From positions 1 to 8,695 of the forward strand of contig CACZOW010000336.1 in the NCBI GenBank assembly GCA_902782885.1: a DNA stretch of 8,695 nucleotides. Direction: 5' to 3'. This DNA comes from an uncultured Ruminococcus sp. (GTDB taxonomy: Bacteria; Bacillota; Clostridia; UBA1212; UBA1255). The translations under genes and the position numbers were made by a program. Of the stretch, positions 1 through 6,463 are shown one piece after another. How positions within the stretch are numbered: position 1 is the first letter of the stretch; each line of letters begins with the position of its first letter. The notes beneath the pieces were generated by a model. It was not told where the DNA came from. It was given only the letters and a program-made list of their open reading frames with translations, and did not search any database.

Positions 1-383
1 GTATCGTCCAGCAGCAGCGCCACGATCTTCCAGCTCTTTTGGTCCGCGACGGCGGAAAATATCTTGTCCGCCTTGTTTCCCTCGAGGGAGACCGAGTTGA
101 TCATGCCGGGGTTTTTGCAGGCCGTGATGCACTCGAGGATCGTGTCCGGATCCGGGCTGTCCAGGCTGAACTTTACGTCGGGGTGATCTGCCTGAATGAG
201 CCCGATCATCCATTTCAGTATGTCCGCGTCGCCCTCGTGCACGCCGGAGCAGACGTCCAGGTAGTCGGCTCTGCTGTCCAGCTGCCGCGTTGCCAGCGCG
301 CGGATAAACTCGCCGTCGCGCTTTTGTATTGCCTCCGCCACCGATCTGATAGCGCCGTTCAGTTTTTCTCCGATAATGATCAT
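1..383 (-). CDS. Pterin-binding methyltransferase, AcsE/MetH type (partial, C-terminus beyond left edge)
   Basis: Only the first 127 codons are present. The protein starts MIIIGEKLNG and continues with ADYLDV (residues 39-44), FSLDS (72-76) and MINSVSLEG (94-102). This is the N-terminal half of the dihydropteroate-synthase-like TIM barrel that binds methyltetrahydrofolate in corrinoid methyltransferases such as Moorella AcsE. Asp75 and Asn96 fall at the same numbers as pterin-contact residues I recall for AcsE. The expected reaction is methyl transfer between tetrahydrofolate N5 and the cobalt of a corrinoid protein, in the cytoplasm. The ATG overlaps the etfA stop (ATGA), and AAGGAG at 391-396 lies 7 nt upstream inside etfA, so translation is probably coupled. 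The corrinoid partner is not visible. A stand-alone MetH pterin module or another member of the MtgA/MtvA-type group remains possible. The family call is firm; the substrate direction is inferred. Confidence 0.88.
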   Translation of the reverse strand, partial: MIIIGEKLNGAIRSVAEAIQKRDGEFIRALATRQLDSRADYLDVCSGVHEGDADILKWMIGLIQADHPDVKFSLDSPDPDTILECITACKNPGMINSVSLEGNKADKIFSAVADQKSWKIVALLLDD

Positions 384-1405
384 AGTGCCGCTCCTTTTTT
401 TATTTCTTTCATGATTTCCGGAATGAGTTCGAAAAGATCGCCTTTGACCGAGATGTCCGCCAGTTTCATCATCGGCGTGGTGTCGTCGATGTCGATGGCA
501 ACTATAGTCTTGCAGGATTGCATGCCCACCAGATGCTGGATCTGGCCGGATATTCCGCAGGCAATGTAAACGTCGGCCTGCACGGTGGCGCCCGTCTGGC
601 CGATCTGGTGAGGGTAGGCGATCCAGCCGTTGTCAACGGCCGCCCGGCTCGCGCCCACCGCGCCGCCGAGCTGTTTCGCGAACGCTTCGAGCAGGCGGAA
701 GCCGTCCGGTCCCTTCATTGCCCGTCCGCCGGCGACAATAATGCGCGCGTCGCTGAGATTCACCGTCGACTCCTGCCGCCCGACAGACCGAAGGATCTCT
801 TTTATATTCAGCGTATCCGAGGCCAGAATGCTTTCCCGGATCAGTCTGCCGGTCCGGCCCGGTTCCGGGGAAGGCATCGGCATCACTTTAGGCCGTACGG
901 TCGCCATCTGCGGCCGGTGATCCGTGCATTTGATCGTGGCCATGATGTTGCCGCCGAAGGCCGGCCGGGTCTGAAGCAGATTTCCGCTGTCGGGATCGAT
1001 GGCAAGTCCCGTGCAGTCTGCGGTGAGTCCGGTGTGGATCCGGCTCGCAAGGCGCGGGATCAGCGCACGTCCGCGGGAGGTGGCGGCGCACAGGACGATC
1101 TCGGGGCGGTATTTTTCGACCAGCCTTTCGAGCACATGGCACTCCAGTTCGTCGTTGAACGCCCGCATCCTCGCGTCGTCCACGGCAACGATCACGTCCG
1201 CGCCGTACGCATAAAGCGCGTCCGGATGTTCCGAAAAGCCGCTGCCGAGGACAACGGTCCATACCTCGCACCCTCCGGCCGCCGCGAGCTCGCGCGCTTT
1301 GCCCAGCAGCTCGTACGAGACGGGGTGTATGTCCCCGCCGGCACACTCAGAAACCGTCCAGACGTTCCGGTACGACCGGCGGTCGAATTCGTCAATAATT
1401 TTCAT
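380..1405 (-). CDS. etfA: Electron transfer flavoprotein subunit alpha
   Basis: The protein has 341 residues, a normal EtfA length. The N-terminal domain (about 15-200) carries the EtfA-type stretch TRPAFGGNIMATI (146-158) and MATVRP (167-172). The C-terminal FAD domain (about 220-335) shows VAGGRAM (224-230), GASR (251-254), QIGQTG (267-272), GISGQIQHLVGM (284-295) and KGDLFELIPE (321-330). These loops hold the alpha-FAD that passes electrons to a partner dehydrogenase. The usual AINxDPxAPIF motif reads AIDIDDTTPMM (303-313), a divergent version. ATG at 1405 overlaps the etfB stop by ATGA, and AGGGAGG at 1413-1419 lies 7 nt upstream. It should form a cytoplasmic heterodimer with EtfB. Its place between a methylenetetrahydrofolate reductase and a methyl-THF methyltransferase suggests it serves one-carbon redox rather than acyl-CoA oxidation; no acyl-CoA dehydrogenase is present in the window. 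Confidence 0.95.
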   Translation of the reverse strand: MKIIDEFDRRSYRNVWTVSECAGGDIHPVSYELLGKARELAAAGGCEVWTVVLGSGFSEHPDALYAYGADVIVAVDDARMRAFNDELECHVLERLVEKYRPEIVLCAATSRGRALIPRLASRIHTGLTADCTGLAIDPDSGNLLQTRPAFGGNIMATIKCTDHRPQMATVRPKVMPMPSPEPGRTGRLIRESILASDTLNIKEILRSVGRQESTVNLSDARIIVAGGRAMKGPDGFRLLEAFAKQLGGAVGASRAAVDNGWIAYPHQIGQTGATVQADVYIACGISGQIQHLVGMQSCKTIVAIDIDDTTPMMKLADISVKGDLFELIPEIMKEIKKGAAL

Positions 1406-2217
1406 ACGCTTTCCTCCCTGACGTCTGCCCGGATCAGCCCGCGGCGGAACAGCTCTTCGGTCAATGCTTTCGCGGCTTCTGAAGGCGCCGCGCAGATGCG
1501 GACGGAGGCGCCGGCGCGCACGGCGGGGGGCTCCGTTTTTACCACGCGCGTCGGGGAGGCGTTCAACCCGATTTTATCCGGCTCGGCGCCAATATCCTCC
1601 GGCGACCAGATCGCGATCTCCGCCGCCCGCGCTTTTCGAGCGTTCCGGAGCGTAGGGATGCGGGGCACGTTGATGTCTTTCAGCACGGTGATCAATGCGG
1701 GAAACCGCAGTTTCAGCACGTCGTAACCGGTTTCGTTCATGCGCGACACCGTGATGCTGTCCGGGCAGATGTCGTCGACCGAGGAGACGTTGGCGGCCTG
1801 CATGATGTCCAGCTTTGCGGCAATGCCCGGTCCCACCTGGGCGGTGTCGCCGTCAACGGCCTGTTTTCCGCATATGATCAGATCCGCGCCGCCGAGCCGT
1901 TCGATCGCCTTCGCCAGGGCGTAGCTCGTTGCCCACGTATCCGAGCCGGCAAACCCTCTGCCGCTCAGCAGCACCGCCCGGTCCGCGCCCATTGACAGCG
2001 CTTCGACCAGCACATTTTTAGCGTTTTCCGGCCCCATCGAAAGGGCAACGACCTCGCCCCCGCACCGTTCCCGTATCCGGAGCGCCTCCTCCACCGCGTA
2101 CAGATCGAACGGATTCAGGACCGCTTTCGTGCCTTCCCGCACGATCCGTTTGGTCTCGGGATCGATCTTCGCGTCGGTAGTCGCGGGGACTTGTTTGACA
2201 CAGACTACGATCCTCAT
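1402..2217 (-). CDS. etfB: Electron transfer flavoprotein subunit beta
   Basis: The 271-residue protein begins MRIVVCVKQVPAT, the canonical EtfB start. It has NPFDLYAVEEALRI (35-48), GSDTWATSYALAKAI (91-105) and GKQAVDGDTAQVGP (117-130). The DGDTAQVGP loop is the form I associate with ETFs that bind a second FAD in the beta subunit, as in electron-bifurcating anaerobes. AMP-binding mitochondrial-type ETFs have DDDCNQTG there. VPRIPTLRNARKA (184-196) fits the recognition loop that docks on partner enzymes. ATG at 2217 is preferred: it matches the family N-terminus and lies 7 nt from AGGAGGG (2225-2231). A GTG at 2220 would add one residue. The start shares one base with the stop of the upstream reductase gene (TGATG), pointing to coupled translation. 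Bifurcation itself is not proven by this motif. Confidence 0.95.
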   Translation of the reverse strand: MRIVVCVKQVPATTDAKIDPETKRIVREGTKAVLNPFDLYAVEEALRIRERCGGEVVALSMGPENAKNVLVEALSMGADRAVLLSGRGFAGSDTWATSYALAKAIERLGGADLIICGKQAVDGDTAQVGPGIAAKLDIMQAANVSSVDDICPDSITVSRMNETGYDVLKLRFPALITVLKDINVPRIPTLRNARKARAAEIAIWSPEDIGAEPDKIGLNASPTRVVKTEPPAVRAGASVRICAAPSEAAKALTEELFRRGLIRADVREESV

Positions 2218-3041
2218 CACGTTGCCCTCCTCGCCGCGCCGGCCGCCATCTCCTCGATGACCGTGTACTGGGTCTTAAAGCCCAGCAGGGAAAGGTACAT
2301 TCCGCAGGACGGATAATATTCCCGCAGCTGCCCGAGGGTCGCGACCGGATCGAACGCCGCGTCCTCCGGGATGGGATACCCCACGACGTCCGAAAGCAGG
2401 AACAGTTTTTTGGACATCCACGCCTCGATGAACACCGGCAGACCGGGGTATTCGGAAAGCAGCCGGTCCGTCACCGCGTTCCGGTCAATGATCGGCTGCG
2501 TGATCACAAATGACGCGCCGGCGTCAAGCTTGCGCTTCAGTTTTTCGAATTCGTGCGCTTCGGGTTCGTACGGATTGAACGCTACGCCGACGGTGAAGGC
2601 AGGGTAGTGCTGCCTGATGTACCGGGTCAGTTCCACCGACGTTACGGAAGCGGTGTCTTTCGCTTCCACGTCGGAAGGCCGCAGTTTCGGCAGCCGGGGC
2701 GATCCGTCGCCGCTGATCGCGAGGATCGAGCGAATGCCCAGCTTTTCGCAGGCAGAGAGGATACCGTCCAGATCTTCTTTGGTGTGAAATGTGTTCAGGT
2801 GGATAAGAACCTGATCCGGCCGCGCGCGGAGCCCGAGTTCCTCGATGCACTCGTGGCCCTGGAACGCCAGGAGGCCCATCGCGTTGTCGGTTATCGACGC
2901 CGTGAATCCGCTTTCCATCACCCGCTCGAATTTGGACGCGAACAGTCCCAGGTCATCTTCCAGTTTCTGCGAGTCCTGCTTCGGCGGTATGAGTTCGACG
3001 TGAAAACCGGCGGGTCGTATCCGGTCGTTGATTGGTGTCAT
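2217..3041 (-). CDS. metF: Methylenetetrahydrofolate reductase (MetF-like)
   Basis: The protein has 274 residues from ATG 3041, close to the usual size of a single-domain MetF barrel. HVELIPPK (14-21) corresponds to the FEFFPP motif, with Glu16 as the likely proton-donor glutamate (Glu28 in E. coli). LAISGDGSPRLP (107-118) matches the LRGD loop, with Asp112 equivalent to the flavin-tuning Asp120. VGVAFNPYEPEAH (152-164) and ASFVITQPIIDR (176-187) are further family motifs. The reaction interconverts methylene-THF and methyl-THF on FAD in the cytoplasm. The open frame extends to a TTG at 3146, but that codon lies upstream of the transcription start expected from the promoter at 3137-3166, so the 35-residue extension is unlikely. 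The Shine-Dalgarno before 3041 is weak. No MetV zinc domain is fused, and the next gene is etfB, so ETF is the likely electron partner. Confidence 0.88.
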   Translation of the reverse strand: MTPINDRIRPAGFHVELIPPKQDSQKLEDDLGLFASKFERVMESGFTASITDNAMGLLAFQGHECIEELGLRARPDQVLIHLNTFHTKEDLDGILSACEKLGIRSILAISGDGSPRLPKLRPSDVEAKDTASVTSVELTRYIRQHYPAFTVGVAFNPYEPEAHEFEKLKRKLDAGASFVITQPIIDRNAVTDRLLSEYPGLPVFIEAWMSKKLFLLSDVVGYPIPEDAAFDPVATLGQLREYYPSCGMYLSLLGFKTQYTVIEEMAAGAARRAT

Positions 3042-3136
3042 GCTGTTACCATGCCGGGCGGCAACGGCTCCGGTCTGAATGAAAGCGGACGCCGCTGGAT
3101 TGCCCGCTTTGTTTGTCAGTTCGTTCTTCCGTAAAT

Positions 3137-3166
3137 AACATATCAAAACGATAGGTAATTTGTCAA
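3137..3166 (-). promoter_or_regulatory. Sigma-A-type promoter of the metF-etfBA-methyltransferase operon
   Basis: Read on the minus strand, a perfect -35 TTGACA (3166-3161) is followed by an 18-bp spacer and a -10 TATGTT (3142-3137, 4 of 6 matches). Transcription should begin near 3130, giving a leader of about 90 nt before ATG 3041. An A/T-rich stretch (3171-3178) lies just upstream and could act as an UP element. Confidence 0.65.
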
Positions 3167-3201
3167 GCTGTAATTTTACCAGCAGCTCCGCGCAATTTTA
3201 T

Positions 3202-3230
3202 TTGACCTTTACTACTGAAAGTGGTACAAT
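3202..3230 (+). promoter_or_regulatory. Sigma-A-type promoter of the surface-protein gene
   Basis: A -35 TTGACC (3202-3207, 5 of 6), a 17-bp spacer and a -10 TACAAT (3225-3230, 5 of 6) form a strong match. The start site should fall at about 3236-3238. It is divergent from the one-carbon promoter, with the two -35 boxes separated by 35 bp, so a single regulator bound between them could affect both. Confidence 0.7.
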
Positions 3231-3237
3231 TCGCGCA

Positions 3238-3262
3238 TCTTTCCGCATTTTTGGCGGAAAGA
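3238..3262 (+). promoter_or_regulatory. 5'-end stem-loop next to the leader ribosome binding site
   Basis: TCTTTCCGC (3238-3246) pairs perfectly with GCGGAAAGA (3254-3262), a 9-bp stem with a 7-nt loop. It sits almost exactly at the predicted transcript 5' end. The right arm runs into the Shine-Dalgarno AAGAAGG (3259-3265). Inference: it protects the mRNA end or tunes access of ribosomes. No T-run follows, so it is not an intrinsic terminator. Confidence 0.5.
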
Positions 3263-3270
3263 AGGTAAAA

Positions 3271-3321
3271 ATGCGGACAATTGACCGCGCCGGAACGGGT
3301 ACGGGCGGCGAAAAGCAGTAA
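3271..3321 (+). CDS. Possible 16-codon leader ORF
   Basis: An ATG at 3271 follows GAAGG (3261-3265) with 5-nt spacing, the only good ribosome binding site in this leader. It encodes a 16-residue peptide starting MRTIDRAGTG and ends with TAA at 3319-3321. The ATG of the surface-protein gene begins at 3323, one base after this stop, and has no Shine-Dalgarno of its own. Ribosomes finishing the leader could restart there, which makes translational coupling likely. The peptide shows no hydrophobic segment or run of regulatory codons, so it is probably a coupling device. It could also be non-functional if the main gene starts otherwise. Confidence 0.4.
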   Translation: MRTIDRAGTGTGGEKQ

Positions 3322-3322
3322 A

Positions 3323-4543
3323 ATGGACGGAGAATCAGCAAAACGCGCAGAAAGAGTTCTGGGCATAGTGAGATTGGCGGCGGCGGTCACGGCAGTGGCG
3401 GCGGTCGTCGTTGTCCTCTTTTGCGGGTTCGTTGCGTCCGGCAGTATTGACCGCGCAGGCAGCGGGGCGGCGGAACGGAGTTCGTTCGTTTTGATCGAAT
3501 CCCGGACGGAAGCGCATTCTCCCACAGCGGCGCCGACGCTCACTCCTGCCCCCACTGCCGCACCGACGGAAACGCCTACGCCGACACCTACGGCAACGCC
3601 GAGCCCCACTCCGACACCGACACCTACGGCAACGCCGAGTCCTACGCCCACGCCGACACCGAGCCCCGCACCCACGCCGACGCGCAAACCGTCGACGCCC
3701 ACGCCGCGGCCGACCAAAACGCCGACTCCGACTGTACCCGTGACGGGTATTGACCCCGCCGCCGTGTTCCGGTCACAGCGCAGTTTCGGCGCCGCGGAGG
3801 TATCCGAAGGCTGCTTCCGCGTGATCTTTGACCCCGGTGCCGACGTATATTACAGCAAGGCGGATTTCGTGAAAGCGCTGCTCACCGATTTTTACTACTA
3901 TGTGCGCGTGCGCAACGGCGGCAAATTCCCGTCAAGCAAGTACAACTCGCTCGACACGTATCTTTCATACCTGACGTCGTATAACGGCGTAATGAACAAT
4001 TTTGAACCGCTCTCGGACAACATTAGCGGCTGCTTCCTTTCGAAAGATCCGTTCGGCGATCTGGCAAACCAGAAATACAGAAAAGGCTTCGTCGGTTTCT
4101 GCTTCCAGAACGGGCGCTACGTCGATTTCTTCTATTACATTAAGGAAGCTTTTTATTACTGGCGCACCGAGGAGGGCTACGGTCTGGGCGATCCGGAAAA
4201 GCGCGAGCGGGGCAGAGACATGCTGTCCGAATCGTGGGCGCCGTTCGTTGACATGTGCAAGATCTTTTACTACAACGCGCAGACCATACAGCCCCTCTAT
4301 CCGAAGAGCACCCGCACTTATAAACTGGTGCGCGACTTCCCGTTCGCGGCGACCCCCGACCGGACGCTGCCGACGGAGTACGATCCGAATACGGGCATTA
4401 TCATTGACGTCAAACTGACGCGGCCCGGGTACACGTTCCGGGGCTGGTACCGCGATCCCGGGTGTTCGGGCGAAGCGGTGACGGCGCTGCCCGCGGGGAC
4501 AACAGGAGACATCACACTTTACGCCGGCTGGGTCAAAAACTGA
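3323..4543 (+). CDS. Membrane-anchored surface protein with Thr/Pro stalk and C-terminal InlB B-type repeat
   Basis: The protein has 406 residues. A short basic N-terminus is followed by a hydrophobic segment (about 13-40), which is an uncleaved anchor or signal peptide. No lipobox and no LPXTG motif are present. Residues about 66-142 are a Thr/Pro/Ala/Ser stalk. A domain rich in Tyr and Phe (about 145-345), with clusters such as DFYYYVRVRNGG and DFFYYIKEAFYYW, is not one I recognise. The C-terminus (about 350-404) has PGYTFRGWYRDP and ITLYAGW, the signature of one Listeria/Bacteroides (Flg_new, InlB B) repeat, usually found in adhesive secreted proteins. The role is probably at the cell surface but otherwise unknown. 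ATG 3323 was chosen because it precedes the hydrophobic segment directly; a TTG at 3281 in frame lacks a ribosome binding site. The acyl-CoA synthetase gene follows 49 nt later without a terminator between them. Confidence 0.85.
   Translation: MDGESAKRAERVLGIVRLAAAVTAVAAVVVVLFCGFVASGSIDRAGSGAAERSSFVLIESRTEAHSPTAAPTLTPAPTAAPTETPTPTPTATPSPTPTPTPTATPSPTPTPTPSPAPTPTRKPSTPTPRPTKTPTPTVPVTGIDPAAVFRSQRSFGAAEVSEGCFRVIFDPGADVYYSKADFVKALLTDFYYYVRVRNGGKFPSSKYNSLDTYLSYLTSYNGVMNNFEPLSDNISGCFLSKDPFGDLANQKYRKGFVGFCFQNGRYVDFFYYIKEAFYYWRTEEGYGLGDPEKRERGRDMLSESWAPFVDMCKIFYYNAQTIQPLYPKSTRTYKLVRDFPFAATPDRTLPTEYDPNTGIIIDVKLTRPGYTFRGWYRDPGCSGEAVTALPAGTTGDITLYAGWVKN
3581..3639 (+). repeat. 36-bp-period repeat in the Thr/Pro stalk
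   Basis: A 23-bp sequence beginning CCGACACCTACGGC occurs exactly at 3581-3603 and again at 3617-3639, an offset of 36 bp or 12 codons. It is part of a wider low-complexity tract (about 3520-3735) of ACG/CCG/CCC/ACC codons. Because the period is a multiple of three, gain or loss of units would lengthen or shorten the stalk without a frameshift. Confidence 0.8.
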
Positions 4544-4592
4544 TCCGGACCGCGCGGGGACAATGACATACAGAACGGAGGCGCCGATCAAA

Positions 4593-6278
4593 ATGGCAAT
4601 ATTCGAAAAATTCGTCAACCGCTCCGAATTCACATCGTACGAGGACATGAAAGCCAATCTGCGAATTACCGTGCCGGAGGATTTCAACTTCGCGTACGAC
4701 GTACTGGACGTCATTGCCGCCGAAAAGCCCGAAAACCGGGCCATGGTCTGGTGCGACGATACCGGCGCGGAGCGTGTGTTCACATACCGGGAAATGTCGG
4801 TATTGTCCATGCGCGCCGCGAATTACTTCGCCTCCCTGGGCATACGCAAAGGCGACAGCGTGGTGCTGGTGCTGAAGCGGCATTACCAGTTCTGGTACGC
4901 GCTGATGGGACTTCACCGCCTCGGCGCCATCGCGGTGCCGGCAACGCACCTGCTCACGGCCAAAGACCTGGAATACCGTTTCCTGCGCGCGGACGTGAAG
5001 GCGATCGTGTGCACTACGGATCACGATTTCTATAAACAGGTGGATATAGCGCAGCTGACTTCGCCTACGCTGAAGCTGAAGCTCTACGCGGGCGGACACG
5101 GCAGCGTGCCGGAAGGGGACTGGCTGGATTTTGACGCCGGCGTCGCCGCCGCTCCGGAGCAGTTCCCGCGCCCCTCGGGCGATGCCGCGGTGCACAACGA
5201 CGACACCATGCTCCTGTATTTCACCTCGGGCACTTCGGGCTATCCGAAAATGGTCATACACGATTTCGCGTACCCGCTGGGGCACATCATCACGGCGGGG
5301 TACTGGCACAACGTCCGCGAAGGCGGCCTGCACATGACTGTGGCGGAAACGGGCTGGGCCAAGGCGGTCTGGGGCAAACTGTACGGTCAATGGCTGGGCG
5401 AGAGCGCGATCTTCGTGTACGATATGGAGAAGTTTGACCCCAACAAGCTGCTGCAGAAGATGCAGGACTATAAATTGACCACGTTCTGTTCGCCGCCCAC
5501 CATGTACCGCTTCATGATGAAAGAAGATATGAAGAGCTACGATCTGTCGACGCTCAAAGAATTGACCGTGGCGGGCGAGGCGCTGAATCCGGAGGTGTTC
5601 AACCGCATCAAAGACGCCACCGGCATCGAGATGCGCGAGTGCTACGGCCAGACCGAAGTCGTGGCGCTGGTCTGCACCTTCCCGTGGATGAAGAAGAAAC
5701 CGGGTTCCATGGGCAAACCGTCGCCCTGCTACGACGTGGATATCGTTGACAACGACATGCGCTCCTGCTACCCCGGCGAAGTGGGCGAGATCGTGATCAA
5801 TACCTCCAAAGGCCGTCCTATCGGGATGTTCAAAGGCTACCACAAAGACCCGGAACTGACCGCGGAAGTGTGGCACGACGGCTATTATCACACCTGCGAT
5901 CTGGCGTACCGCGATGAGGAAGGCTATTTCTGGTACGTGGGCCGCAAGGACGACGTGATCAAAAGCTCCGGCTACCGCATCGGACCCTTCGAGGTGGAAT
6001 CCGCGCTGATGACTCACCCGGCGGTGCTGGAATGCGCCATCACGGGCGTGCCCGACGAGCTGCGCGGCCAGGTGGTCAAAGCCACCATCGTGCTGGCCCG
6101 CGGCTGGACCGCGTCCGACGAGCTCAAGAAGGAACTGCAGAACCACGTCAAGCGGACAACCGCCCCCTACAAATACCCCCGCGTCGTCGAGTTTGTCGAC
6201 GAGCTGCCCAAGACTATCAGCGGCAAGATCCGCCGCGTGGAGATCCGCGACAAAGATGCCGCAAAAAGTGATAAATGA
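4593..6278 (+). CDS. AMP-forming acyl-CoA synthetase (medium-chain/ACSM-like)
   Basis: A 561-residue member of the ANL adenylate-forming family. It activates a carboxylic acid to an acyl-adenylate with ATP and then to the CoA thioester in the cytoplasm. The P-loop motif A3 is YFTSGTSGYPK (209-219). A5 is ECYGQTE (349-355). Asp436 in TCDLAYRDEEGYFWYVGR is the ribose-binding A7 residue, and GRKDDVIKSSGYRIGP (450-465) is the A8 hinge. A10 is PKTISGKIRR (539-548) with catalytic Lys545. All key residues are intact. Motif style resembles medium-chain synthetases (ACSM-like), and the acyl chain cannot be fixed from sequence. ATG 4593 follows GGAGG (4577-4581) at 11 nt and gives the usual MAIFEKFV-type start; ATG 4563 would add ten residues. 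It may be cotranscribed with the surface-protein gene, and a terminator follows. Confidence 0.92.
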   Translation: MAIFEKFVNRSEFTSYEDMKANLRITVPEDFNFAYDVLDVIAAEKPENRAMVWCDDTGAERVFTYREMSVLSMRAANYFASLGIRKGDSVVLVLKRHYQFWYALMGLHRLGAIAVPATHLLTAKDLEYRFLRADVKAIVCTTDHDFYKQVDIAQLTSPTLKLKLYAGGHGSVPEGDWLDFDAGVAAAPEQFPRPSGDAAVHNDDTMLLYFTSGTSGYPKMVIHDFAYPLGHIITAGYWHNVREGGLHMTVAETGWAKAVWGKLYGQWLGESAIFVYDMEKFDPNKLLQKMQDYKLTTFCSPPTMYRFMMKEDMKSYDLSTLKELTVAGEALNPEVFNRIKDATGIEMRECYGQTEVVALVCTFPWMKKKPGSMGKPSPCYDVDIVDNDMRSCYPGEVGEIVINTSKGRPIGMFKGYHKDPELTAEVWHDGYYHTCDLAYRDEEGYFWYVGRKDDVIKSSGYRIGPFEVESALMTHPAVLECAITGVPDELRGQVVKATIVLARGWTASDELKKELQNHVKRTTAPYKYPRVVEFVDELPKTISGKIRRVEIRDKDAAKSDK

Positions 6279-6344
6279 GGCTTTAGTGCTTGGGTAAACG
6301 AGGCTTTAGTGCCTGAGTATATGTAGGCTTTTTTCTTGGGTAAA
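6276..6344 (+). repeat. Three 23-bp tandem repeats at the end of the acyl-CoA synthetase gene
   Basis: Units lie at 6276-6298, 6299-6321 and 6322-6344. Units 1 and 2 share 19 of 23 bases (GAGGCTTTAGTGC core). Unit 3 keeps AGGCTTT and ends with the same CTTGGGTAAA as unit 1. The array starts exactly at the TGA stop codon and lies before the terminator. No dyad symmetry typical of a binding site is evident. Confidence 0.7.
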
Positions 6345-6395
6345 TGTCGGGCGGGGTTCTTCCGGGGCTCGACAGGCACAAAAAGAACGAAAAAG

Positions 6396-6437
6396 TAGGA
6401 CAGAAATCCTCATTTGGGCGATTCTGTCCTATTTTTT
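6396..6437 (+). terminator. Rho-independent terminator after the acyl-CoA synthetase gene
   Basis: TAGGACAGAA (6396-6405) pairs perfectly with TTCTGTCCTA (6422-6431), a 10-bp stem with a 16-nt loop, followed directly by six T residues (6432-6437). An A-rich run precedes the left arm, so on the minus strand it would also give a stem followed by T's, and it may work in both directions. Confidence 0.85.
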
Positions 6438-6463
6438 CAGAAATAGCGGCAACAAAAATGGTA

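Noticed and set aside
518..1726. A 402-codon plus-strand frame opposite etfA and the end of etfB.
   Set aside because: It covers two clear ETF genes on the other strand, spans their junction, and encodes an Arg/Pro-rich sequence with no motif.
3147..3270. A riboswitch or T-box in the divergent region.
   Set aside because: Only about 35 nt of plus-strand leader lie before the leader ORF, and they contain just one simple hairpin, too little for a known riboswitch class.
3163..3717. A minus-strand frame with a long Gly-Val repeat.
   Set aside because: It is the reverse complement of the Thr/Pro codon tract of the surface protein. The apparent repeat protein is an artefact of that low-complexity DNA.
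4533..6146. A 537-codon open frame on the minus strand opposite the acyl-CoA synthetase.
   Set aside because: The plus strand encodes a full ANL enzyme with all motifs. The antisense product is rich in His, Arg and Val with no family resemblance, as expected for a shadow in GC-rich DNA.
6276..6344. The three short repeats as a CRISPR array.
   Set aside because: Units are directly adjacent with no unique spacers and differ from one another.
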